From Certhia americana (lineage: Eukaryota; Chordata; Aves; Passeriformes; Certhiidae): DNA of 64,000 nt. Where the stretch lies: the NCBI GenBank assembly GCA_018697195.1, contig CM031879.1, positions 45,902,048 through 45,966,047 on the forward strand, given 5' to 3'. The notes under the pieces are model-generated. The model made no database searches, was not told the origin of the DNA, and saw only the letters and a program-made list of their open reading frames with translations. Positions 54,584 through 64,000 of this stretch are shown piece by piece; positions within the stretch are counted from its first letter, which is position 1; every line of letters starts with the position of its first letter. The position numbers and the translations under genes are program-made.

Positions 54584-54605
54584 CCCCCCCCCCCCCCCCC
54601 CCCCC
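54584..54605 (+). repeat. C homopolymer, left flank of the gap
   Basis: A run of 22 C reaches the first N. On the transcribed-sense (minus) strand this is a G run. Confidence 0.97.
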
Positions 54606-54705
54606 NNNNNNNNNNNNNNNNNNNNNNNNNNNNNNNNNNNNNNNNNNNNNNNNNNNNNNNNNNNNNNNNNNNNNNNNNNNNNNNNNNNNNNNNNNNNNNN
54701 NNNNN
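54606..54705. other. Assembly gap of 100 N
   Basis: Exactly 100 N, the usual placeholder for a gap of unknown size, sits inside the promoter. The sequence runs into it through 22 C on the left (54584-54605) and out of it through 22 C on the right (54706-54727). Any reading frame drawn across it is meaningless. Confidence 0.99.
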
Positions 54706-54727
54706 CCCCCCCCCCCCCCCCCCCCCC
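54706..54727 (+). repeat. C homopolymer, right flank of the gap
   Basis: A run of 22 C follows the last N, the same length as on the other side. It grades into GC-rich sequence (GCCCGCGGCC). Confidence 0.97.
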
Positions 54728-55025
54728 GCCCGCGGCCCCCTCCCCATGCACGCACAGCATTTCGCCCACCCCCGGGCCCAGCCCCCGAGGGCTGGCGAGG
54801 GCCGTGCCCACCCCTCTGCAGTGCTGCCGGCACCGCTGCCCGCCGCGCTCGGCTCCACGGGCAGCGCGGGGCGCGCTGGGTGCACACACACGCACACGCA
54901 CCGCCACGGGGGTGGGGGGCACGGGGGGGCTGCTTCACCTGCCATGGGGCCGGCTTGCACTACGAGCCCCCCGCCTTCTCCGCCCCCGGCAGCACAACCC
55001 TCGTCTCTCCAGGCTTTGCTTGGGA

Positions 55026-55028
55026 TTT

Positions 55029-55065
<37 letters not shown>
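55026..55065 (+). repeat. T-rich tract in the promoter
   Basis: Forty nucleotides that are all T apart from two C, just right of the assembly gap. Confidence 0.93.
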
Positions 55066-55574
55066 CTTGCTAGGGGTGGGTGGATGGCTGGGAGTGTCCC
55101 CACCACCACCTCCTCCAGCTCAGCCGGACAGGGCTTACAGCTATGCAGGCATTTATTTAATGAAGCCGTAGAAATTTATTTCTTTTCCCGTCCTTTCTCG
55201 CTCGGTAAAAGATCCACGCTTAGAGCTGTCATAAAATCCAGACCCACATACATACCAGCAAATCCTGCTTCAAGCACTCGGGCTGCTCTGAGTAGCTACT
55301 GCCCCCCTCTCTGCCTGCAAGGCTGATCCGCCTCAGACATGCTCAACTTCTTCATTCTCTTCTCTGGTACTGCCCGGGTGGGAGATGCGGGGCGGGGAGG
55401 AGGAATTGCTCAGAGCATCACCCCAAAAATATATTGAAAAAAAAAATTCTCTGCAATATAAAAGCTCCGAGAATGCTTCCCGGAGGGGGGGGAAAGCATG
55501 GGAAGGTGAATTAATAAAGCAGCTTAATAATTAATAATAATTAAATATACCCGCGGAAAATGGTGGGGAGGGGG

Positions 55575-55597
55575 AAACATTAAGGGGCGGGGAGGGG
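55575..55597 (+). other. Candidate G-quadruplex upstream of GRIN2B
   Basis: Four G runs of four or more are separated by loops of 9, 1 and 1 nt; the last three read GGGGCGGGGAGGGG. The cluster also contains a GC box. Confidence 0.5.
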
Positions 55598-55599
55598 AA

Positions 55600-55900
55600 G
55601 CTGTGTGAGTGAGCAATGAAACGGGGGGAGAAGACGAGGAGGAAGGACAGTACGGGCAACGGGAGACCCAACCCCGGCCCGCTGCCGGAGGAAGCAGGTC
55701 TCGGCCTCCGGCGGGGGCCAAGGGGGAGCCCGTGCCCGGGCGGCACCTGTGCCTCCGGCCGAGCCGATGCCCGGGCCGGTGCCGGTACCACGGCCGGGGC
55801 CGGGCCGAACTGCCGCCGCAGCCCCGCGGGGACCACCCCGGGCTCCCGGCGTCCGGCGGCCTCTCGGACGGCGACCCGCTTGTTTGGAAGCAACCGAGAG
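55600..55900. promoter_or_regulatory. Very CpG-dense block, possible second or divergent promoter
   Basis: This is the most CpG-dense 300 bp of the window, with repeated CCGG, GCCGGGGCCGGGCC-type sequence and no AT breaks. It lies about 1.6-1.9 kb upstream of the recognised first exon. It may be the far part of the GRIN2B island, an alternative first exon, or a divergent start. Open frames on both strands here follow from the GC content and show no known domain. Confidence 0.4.
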
Positions 55901-58900
55901 AAAGAATGCTTAAAAAAAGATACATTAACAACAACCATAAAATAGTAATAATGAGAAGAAAGGAACAGGCACACAGCCAGCAGGCAGGCAGCAGAATTGG
56001 ATCCGAACGAAAAGAAAGCAGTGAGAGCAGAGATAACGGTAATATCCAAATTGGATACTCCACAATTAAGCCCCGTGCTTTAATTGGTATTCTCAGAGCC
56101 CCTTGGAAGCTAAGCAACGTGAAATCCGCCTGAACAGAAAAGAGCAAGTGTCTTCATCCTCATCCTGCCCTGCCCATGGATGCCTGCACCCTTGCTGCCC
56201 ATGGTGCTCTCAGTCTCACTGCAGCACAGCAATCCACTCTGTGATCACAGATTTGTCCCTTTACCCTCCTGTGCCATGGGTGGCCTGGGCAGAGAGTGCC
56301 CACCTATCTTCCTCAGTACCAGAGAACGGTCCTAGGCTAAGTCTTCCCCCTACCAGGAAAAGCCAGATTCGGTAACAAAGCAGACCCCTTCCAGGTGGAA
56401 GTGTCAAGTGCAGCCTTCAGGACGTGTAGTCCACTCTAGGGTTGCAGTTCCACCCTGCCAATGTCTGAGTCTTGGTAGGAGATTTGGAAGAGCTCAAGAT
56501 GGTCCTTGGTGACTCCCTAGAAACAAGAGCATCGGGGAAAGCCCTCCCCATGTTTCCCTGCCATCTACACTTGTCCTCCAGGAAATCAGACCCCAGGCCA
56601 AACATCACATGCTCTGCTTCAGTGCTGATGCAGACTGCATTATCCAGCCTTTGCATCCCTCTCACTGAAAGCACCCTCCAAGAAATACACAGTTGCTTGT
56701 GCCTACATGCTCTATGTCCAGGAGCAGTGAGGAACACGCTGCTCAAAAGACAGGCAAGGAGGGCTGGATCCCACATGTCAAAGAATTGTGTTCCAGTGAG
56801 CATACAAGCACTCAATGCTGGACCTTTGTTGCAGGTATGTATTCGCAGGGCAAAACATGCATATGGCCAAGGTTTCTGAGGGAAGAAAGCCTCCTAAAAG
56901 AACCACAGCAGCTGTGGACTCTCTCTTAACCCCCAGGTCCTGACTCAGTTTGTACCTCAGAATCAATTCACATGATCCAAATAGAGTTTGCTCATCTGTG
57001 GGGAAGATTATGGACAGCGATGTGGCTGTAGCACTGCATGTCTACATACCAATATGACCTCTGGAGCTTGAATGAATTTCTGTTTCCATGTGTAGTGTGT
57101 GTACAGTGATATTTTTCATGTAGCTGCAGTGACCACAAGAAATACCAACCTGGGCTTGAGATCTCTGACAAAAGCAGACACCAATATTTTCATTCTGACA
57201 ACCTGGATCTTCCTGAGGATGCTGGTAAGGGCTGTTCTCCTGTTAGAAAGATTTTCCTAACATTTTTAGGCATGCTTAAAAAAAGTGACTATGATATTTT
57301 GCATTCTAATTTCAGTAAAAATGGAAGACATATTAGCCAAAGCCTAAAGTAATCTGAAATTATCTCGAACAGTTGGAGGAAAGAACTGTAGAGTGATACT
57401 TACATACAGAAGCTGCTAATAACTGAAGAGATTAGTCATTTGACTTTGCAATTCCTTTCACTGATAATAGTGATACAGGAATAGCAGATATGATTTGGCC
57501 AAGGGATGTTTATTCCTTTCTGTATGGTGAGAAGGGATAAACTATGACTCTGCAAGTCTTCCTGCTTTCTTTTGGATGAAACAAGTGGACAAGGAATTTG
57601 ACAAAAAGAGAGGGAGTGATTTTCATCCAGCATATTATTTAGAAACACAAAATGGAGTGTTAAGAAGTATCTCTAGGAGTAATTTCTGACAAGGGGCTGC
57701 AACCATTTTAAGCAAGTCAACAATATTTAAGGTTATAATTCTCTGTGATCTTAAGATGAAGGAATTCATTAACTATTTTTCTTTATAAAACTTCACAACT
57801 GCACAGTTGCATGGTACATGAAAGCCTTGTTTACTTTTAAGGATGAGACTAGTTGCCTTTCTACTTGCTAGATGCCTATGTAGACTTACATAAACATAAT
57901 ACATATGTATATTTATAATTCTTTCTTAAATAAATCATAAAGGCTAAGTTCCCTATAGTGATTAGGGGCTGAGTTTCCAATTCAACACTTTTTTTCAGAC
58001 ATTTCTTGACCAAAGAAAGCAGGCTCAATTCTAAGTTTGAAATCAGGCACATAAAAATGCCAACTGCTTCAGAATTATCTTCTCATGATTTTGCACAGCA
58101 TCTAACCCCCAAATTATTTTTATATTAAGATGTAATAGTTATTGCAAATAATGTGTGTGGAGGTTGGCTACGAATAAAAAATGTTGCAAAATCTGCAGCA
58201 GCACAGTACAGGTTTTGTGGCAGGGTTTACTCTCACTAGCTGGGGTAAGCTTTCATTTTTTCTCCAATCATCTACGATGAATGAACTGCATAAAATGAAA
58301 CAAATAGCATCTCTGATAGGAAACGTTTTTTTCAAACATCTCTTCAATTCAAAACCACTTAAATGTTATTTGTAAGACAATTTGAGAGATTTATTTTAAA
58401 CGGGTCATGTTTACTATAATTTAAGGGCTATATTATTTTTGGCCTGCCTAAGATAAAAAAAAAATGTGAATGAAAGTTCTTATATCAAAAGCAACCAGGG
58501 CTGGATGTGGCAGTGATGATGTTGTGGAGGATGCAATCCAGCAGAGCCATTCTGTCACAACAGAACGGCCTCTACCAGCACTGATAGGAACCAGAGACCC
58601 TACAGTAGCTTTGACCCTTAGTAAGTGCCCCAATGACTTCATAAAATCAGAGTCTACTTCCAGGGCTCTAGATCAATGGGGTCTGCAGCTAAAGGAAAGT
58701 ACTACCACTTCACAGGGCCTCTGTTCAAACACAGACACACCTGCATTGATAGAAGAAAAGCCATGTCTATGGAAAATAATTTCTTAAAATCAATGAAATG
58801 GATCATTTTTTCTGGATAATTCACCCCACAAAAAGGTTTTTCATAGTGGCATTCCTTTGGGCGTTTGCACATGGGCTGCAGAGCATGGTAACCAAGACTC

Positions 58901-59904
58901 CAGTTGCTTTTGTGGTGCTCTGTGCCTTGCTCTACTCAGCCAGTCTGATTATAAAGTGGCTGAATATGTCTGTGCCCATGTCCTGGTACTCAGATACCAG
59001 GACTATGTCAGTTTTGGAAGATCACCGTAACATTGGCCACACAGATCCACAAACAAGGATTCCATGTCATGATGCATAAAGAACAGCATGGAAGAAATTT
59101 TATTGGCTAATTAAAGGGAAAGCAAATGGAGAAACAAGCATACAAACCTGACAGTGGCACAACCACCTGGCTGAAGGACTTGGCTAAATTTTGGCATGAA
59201 ACCTATTTTCTTTTCTTTTTCACATGCTTCAGGACCAAGAGATGTTAGAGCAAGATTGAGCCAGAAGTCACTGCATGGGGAGATCTCATCAGTCTTTTGC
59301 AAGGACAACTGGACACAAAGAGACTGCTCACTTTGTTTGCTACTGGGAGGACACTCATCCTGCCAGCAGCTCAACAGAAGGGAATTGTGAACACTCTTGC
59401 GGTTTCTTTGAAGTGTTACACGTGTTGTCTCAGCTGTCATACCAGGACACTTAGCTGAGCTCTCATCATTTTACATTGCAATAATTGCAGCATCCCCTAC
59501 TGTCTCTGCCATGGTCAGTCTGCCCCCAGAAATCCTAACAACTAGCAGACTGGTTTTTTGTCATGCAGAATCAAAAACAATATGAAGTAGATTAAAGGAG
59601 AAATAGCTTTCTCTGTGTCTTTGTAGACTTGTTTTATTCTTTTGAGTATGGAATGTCAGACTCACTGAAATTGGTTTTCCTGGACAGTCATTTATGTATG
59701 AAATACAGGCACATTAAACTAAGAAACTTTGGAGTTTGTTCTTTCAAATGGAAATGTGTTATTTTTGAACTGCAGAAGTACAGACAGAATTTCAAACTGA
59801 CACTGTCACTTTTCTAAGATGATACATGGCTATTCTACCTATAGCACACCCAGACTGAAGAACTTATCTGTCAAAAGGGACCATATTTATCTAATAATAA
59901 ATAG

Positions 59905-60045
59905 TAATTATCATCAAATGCTGTACTGTATTTCATCAAAGCACGGCACAAACATTAGCCATAGAAGCCCATCCCTTTTACCCTGCCATTCAGAAGCAGA
60001 AAGGAAAGGCTGAAGCACTCACTGCCTTGCATCACTCTGAGGAAG
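59905..60045 (+). repeat. Ancient interspersed repeat, copy C
   Basis: TTTCATCAAAGCACGGCACA, then AACATTAGCC, matches the CAAAGCAC...CAAACATTA core. The following AGAAAGGAAAGGCTGAAGCA and ACTGCCTTGCATCACTCTGA align with the AAACTGAGGCACAGAGAGG...TTGCCCAAGGTCAC part of the element. Confidence 0.55.
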
Positions 60046-60994
60046 ATGCCTTTTCTTCTCCACCTCTGGAGTGCAAAGCCCATTCCAGTAGCTGGAGATT
60101 TTGTCCCATCTCACTGATCTTAACAAGATACAGTTTCCTGACACACTTGAATGAATGGAAAACCACAACCCTCCTGGCAGTCATCTCCATCCTGTTCCAA
60201 CTCTAACAAGACAAACAGATTATCTGGGTGTTTTTTTCCAAAATCAACTTTCTGGTTGATGAAAATCTTATTGGTTCTCTCCAGATTCAAGTGATGACTC
60301 TCTTCACTGGAAGAGCTGCAAAATGGATTAGGCAGATTGCCTTCATGGTTAAAGGAAACTGAAAAATCACTTTCAGTAAAAGATAAAGTGTGGCTTTTGC
60401 CAGCTTATCATGATGAAAAGCTAAAGAAGAGTTTCTTCAGGAAAGTACCTGCATTTGCCTATTCTCCATACAGGGCATACAGCAGCCAGAAAAATCACCC
60501 TTATGTCTGAAAGCTGTCTTTAATGTTCTAGCAGACGATCCATCAGAGCATTCAAAACTAAATTAAAATCCCAAGGAGGAATAGGGGATTTAATTCTAGG
60601 ATTAAGCTTTGAAGTTGCTCCCAGGAAATAAATTATTATTGGATGAGAACCAACACACCAATTATCTAGTTTACTGCTCATGCTACTGAGAGCTGCTGCA
60701 AACACCCTCAAGGATCCGCTTTACCTAGATGGTCTCATCTTTAACACAATATCCGTATAAAGGCAAAAGCTCAACTAGTCACATGCCAAGAAACTTCCCA
60801 GTCCCCAGTATTAAAAGGGAAACTGCCCACTACAAATATAGAGGGCAATAAGTGTCAGTTACTTAAGTTCCCTAGCTTTCACCTTTTAACTTGTTGTCTC
60901 AGTTTTAGTTTGCCAAATTCAAAATTTCCCAAATCAAGTGCAAAGCAGGCTTGAACTTAAAAGGAATAGAACTTTATTAACTAACACTAAAATT

Positions 60995-61011
60995 AAAAAA
61001 AAAAAAAAAAA
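60995..61011 (+). repeat. Poly-A run (17) in the upstream flank
   Basis: A simple homopolymer after CACTAAAATT. Confidence 0.93.
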
Positions 61012-64000
61012 TCAGAATGAAACCTTCAAAACACTTCTCCTCCCCCCACCAACTATTAACTTTTTACTCCAATGTAAAAAGACAAAACTTGGGCTCCTCA
61101 GTCAGTTATCACTCTTTAAATAATCAGTTCTCAATTCATCAAGGAGAAAGGAGTCTCTCTTGGGTACCACAAAAATTTTCCACAAGATACCAGTTCTCTT
61201 GCTTCCACACTCCACATTTGGCCCGCCCAGGGAAGAAATGTTGCCATTTGTGAAGTCCCTTCCATGAAACAGCCTGCCACAGCAGCTCATGGGCCATATC
61301 AGTTTATTAGGGTACAGTTTAAGGATGCCTCTTCTAGTATAAAACAAAAGTTCTCTTCATCTCAAGGAACAGAGGTCATCTTCCCTCAGTGGGCATAGCT
61401 TCATCTCTCACTTCTTTAGTCTTCCTCTGTTCAATTTTCTCCAGCAGCTCACAGCTATGTCTAGAACCTTGCATCCCCCTAAAAAACACTCCATAGGTTA
61501 CAGGGTATTTAAGTCCATTCTCTATGGCCTCACAAGAGAAGTCCAACCTAACCAGGCAACTCCTTTAATCTTCATTTCCATTTGGATTCTCTTCTCACTT
61601 CTTCTGACATCAAGTCTCATGCTGTGTCTTCCTACATTTCATCCGGTCTCTCTTTTCCTCTGGGTAAGATTCATGATTTGAAATTTTCATCTGGTCAAGG
61701 AAAAAAAATTCACACAGGCTGCAGCCAGGACAAGGCAATCACGTGATGCATGGCAGTGGTGTTGGAGCTGGGCCAAGGTCTCAAGGCCTGCTGCTGCTCT
61801 CTAGTTCCAGCTGTGCTGAGAGAGACCAGGATTCTTTCTTTCCAGCCCGGTCAGGCTTCAAATGTCTCACACCCGGGCTTGCTCCCTTTTTCCCTGCTCG
61901 GCAGATGCTGGGCCTGGCTCAGCCCCCGGCTGCTGCGTGGGCAGTCCTGGAGTAACAAATTTCAGCATCCAGGGATGGGCTGTGCTTTCCTTTCCTTTCC
62001 CAACCCCCACCCCCCCCCACCCCACCTCTCCTTCTCCATTGCCTGCCAGGGGTGCCAGAGGAGGGAAGGGGGGAACCTCAGCCCAGCCCAGCCCAGCCAT
62101 GGGGAACAGCCGGGCCAAGGCTCTGCCATTCACTCCCTCTGGAAACCAGAAGAAGAGCTATTTCCGGATTCTCACCTTAAAATGTATATTCACTAGAGGC
62201 ATATGCACCTTTTTCATTGGTTTAATCAGGCATCAATATTACAAAATTGTCCAATCTGGGCTAAACCATGACACTTGTTTTGTTGTGGATAATAGAATAG
62301 TTAATAACATGCTACTTCTTTGCTCCGTGTGCTAGAGTTGTGTCAAAGTTCTACAGTATTAGTGCTATTGTAAATAAGCACATTTATTTTTCTTACACAG
62401 AAGGCTGACATGCTAATGAAGTGGCTAGTACTAGGCCCTACTCCATTTCAATGGCTTCTAGAAAAAACAATAGGACATTTCCAGCTTTTTACTTGCTATT
62501 TTACAGATTTATTTAAGAATACCTCAACTTCATTTATGCAGCTTCGAATCCTTAATGCTTGTTCAATGGGACATTGCTGAAACATGAACCACCTCCTATG
62601 AAAAGAATAAGTAAAGTTAAATAGCTCCAAGACTGATAAAAGTGTCTGGATCAAAGAAAAGTACAGAGAAACATCAGAGCTGATACTTCACTCAAACTAA
62701 ATGCTACCAGTTAATCAGTGCTATTATAAACTCACTTAGAACATTAAGTTATTGCGGGTAAAAAATAAATCCTTCACTCTTAAAAATACACGTGTCACCA
62801 CTGAGGCCAAATCTAACAGCAGCAGTGTACACAAGTATTTGGTTTTCCCCTAAAGAATGTATTTTTTGTTTAAACAACTTATGACATAAAAATACTGTCA
62901 CCAAAGCATCACTACTATTTTCCTTCCAAACACATGGTTCCTAACTTTTCTCCATGGATTCTCTCCTGTCCTTAACACAGGGAAACAATGTACGCAAAGC
63001 AAAGACAAAATCCCACCCAACTCCTCTACCCTCCTTCACCTACAAGCTCTGTCAGAACTTTTGGTACCATTTATTACACACAAGTACATATGGAGAGGGT
63101 ATATCCAGTGAAGGAATTCACTTTAATGTCAATGTAGCAAAAAGGAGGCACTGGTTAGTGTCACCAGCTGGGCTCCCTGTCGGCACAGTTCTGAAAATCC
63201 CTTAATTCACAACATCCTAACAGCCCCTACTTTTGTTCAGAAAAGTTCAGGGTTGATAACAGCATCAAGTCTCTCTCAGTTCATCTCATTTCTCCTTCAG
63301 GTGAAGCAGATGGTATTACAAATAACTCGCCAAGAGGGTGCAGGGGAAGAAATGGTAGAGAAGGAAAATATTATTTGTACTGACAAGGATTCTGAAAAAG
63401 GAGCAGCATGACGTTAGAAAAGCAGAACACTTCTCTGACACAGAAATACGGGCCTGAAAGTCTTCCTTGAAACAGAAGCACAAATGATTTCACCAGCAAC
63501 CTAAGAGGCTGTGAGCTGGAAATGTTCTCCTTGGGTTTGAGTTAGGTGCTCACTACAGCATTTATTGTACATTTGCATTGATGATCTAATTTAAGACAAA
63601 TGTTTTATTTAGACACATTTTAAAGTGAAAAACTATCTGTGCAAGCATGCAGCTGTGGCCCCCCAAGACAGCTCTTTGCCTGTGGGCAAACAGAAGAGAG
63701 ATGTTAATGAGCTTAAAAGTAACTCTGAAAATCGTTGTCCATGGTCAGTTGAGAGCCAGCAGCATCAGGGTCACCTGCTCCTCTGCCCATTTATCTAATA
63801 GTCTCATTAAGTCAAAAGATGGAAAAGCATGTGCTAAGCCTGAAGATTCACAGTCCTGGGAGAGAATATCTACCTACAGCAACTGAGGTTATCCTGCTGC
63901 TCCATCACCACCACACCTTCCTGAAAAAAAGAGACCTACCCTTGGCAAATTACTTTATGCAAATGGAGATAGATTTCTTTTGCTTGAGCTGTTTCCAAGT

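Larger units (their letters stand above)
51770..55900. promoter_or_regulatory. GRIN2B: CpG-rich promoter region of GRIN2B
   Basis: CpG-rich, high-GC DNA surrounds the first exon. It is densest at about 52.1-53.4, 54.5-54.95 and 55.6-55.9 kb, with AT-rich breaks at 53.5-54.45 and 55.43-55.56 kb. Candidate sites seen by eye are Sp1-type GC boxes (near 52614, 55389 and 55584), a CACGTG E-box at 53146-53151 and CRE-like half sites (TGACGT near 53196, TCACGTTACG near 52927). There is no clear TATA box at a fixed distance from the first exon, in line with a CpG-island promoter. The start site could lie on either side of the assembly gap. The boundaries are estimates. Confidence 0.75.
56150..64000. 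other. Upstream flank of GRIN2B without recognisable genes
   Basis: Beyond the CpG island the sequence returns to ordinary AT-rich composition. Open frames are short, scattered on both strands and without familiar domains. One ancient repeat (59.9 kb) and a poly-A run (61.0 kb) are the only named elements. In mammals the next gene on this side is ATF7IP at some distance, so a gene-free flank is expected. Distal enhancers may lie here but cannot be told from one sequence. Confidence 0.7.

Noticed and set aside
54453..55171. Long open frames on both strands across the N block (150-213 codons)
   Set aside because: They exist only because N runs and C homopolymers contain no stops. The translations are unknown residues and poly-Pro or poly-Gly.
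55524..56147. Overlapping frames of 172-207 codons on the minus strand and 174 on the plus strand
   Set aside because: Extreme CpG content removes stops from several frames at once. No domain is recognisable, and the Pro/Arg/Ala-rich products are typical of translated CpG islands.
58798..59079. A 93-codon frame with two hydrophobic segments in the upstream flank
   Set aside because: Hydrophobic stretches arise easily from T-rich DNA. There is no family match, and no neighbouring exon or promoter.

Overview
The window is vertebrate nuclear DNA, most probably from a bird. It carries the 5' end of GRIN2B, the gene for the GluN2B subunit of the NMDA-type glutamate receptor, on the minus strand. 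One open reading frame is clearly protein-coding: 137 codons at 18963-19373. They match the start of GluN2B almost residue for residue and end at a canonical splice donor. The avian assignment rests on the close but non-mammalian N-terminus, the decayed CR1-type LINE fragments, the low repeat load, and the compact introns with a GC-rich promoter carrying long G/C homopolymers. A non-avian reptile cannot be excluded.

Layout, in the direction of transcription (right to left). 56150-64000 is upstream flank with no recognisable gene. About 51770-55900 is a broad CpG-rich promoter region, broken by a 100-N assembly gap (54606-54705) that has 22 C on each side. The non-coding 5' exon lies at about 53848-54064 and ends at the donor AAG|GTAGGG. 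Intron 1 spans 19392-53847 (34,456 bp) and holds CR1 fragments, one probable LTR and older repeats, but no exon I could find. Exon 2 (18963-19391) has 18 nt of 5'UTR and the first 411 coding nt. 1-18962 is the start of intron 2; the next coding exon lies outside the window.

The most interesting feature is the spliced 5' leader. It has three upstream ATGs in three different frames. Two open short uORFs that end inside the first exon. The third (ATG at 53899) runs through the exon junction and past the GRIN2B start codon for 173 nt, as an 80-codon overlapping uORF in another frame. As I remember the human leader, it has the same arrangement, which would suggest a conserved translational brake on GluN2B. 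I found no undescribed multi-gene system. The many other open frames, including one of 276 codons in intron 2, look like chance frames in stop-poor DNA and were not called as genes.
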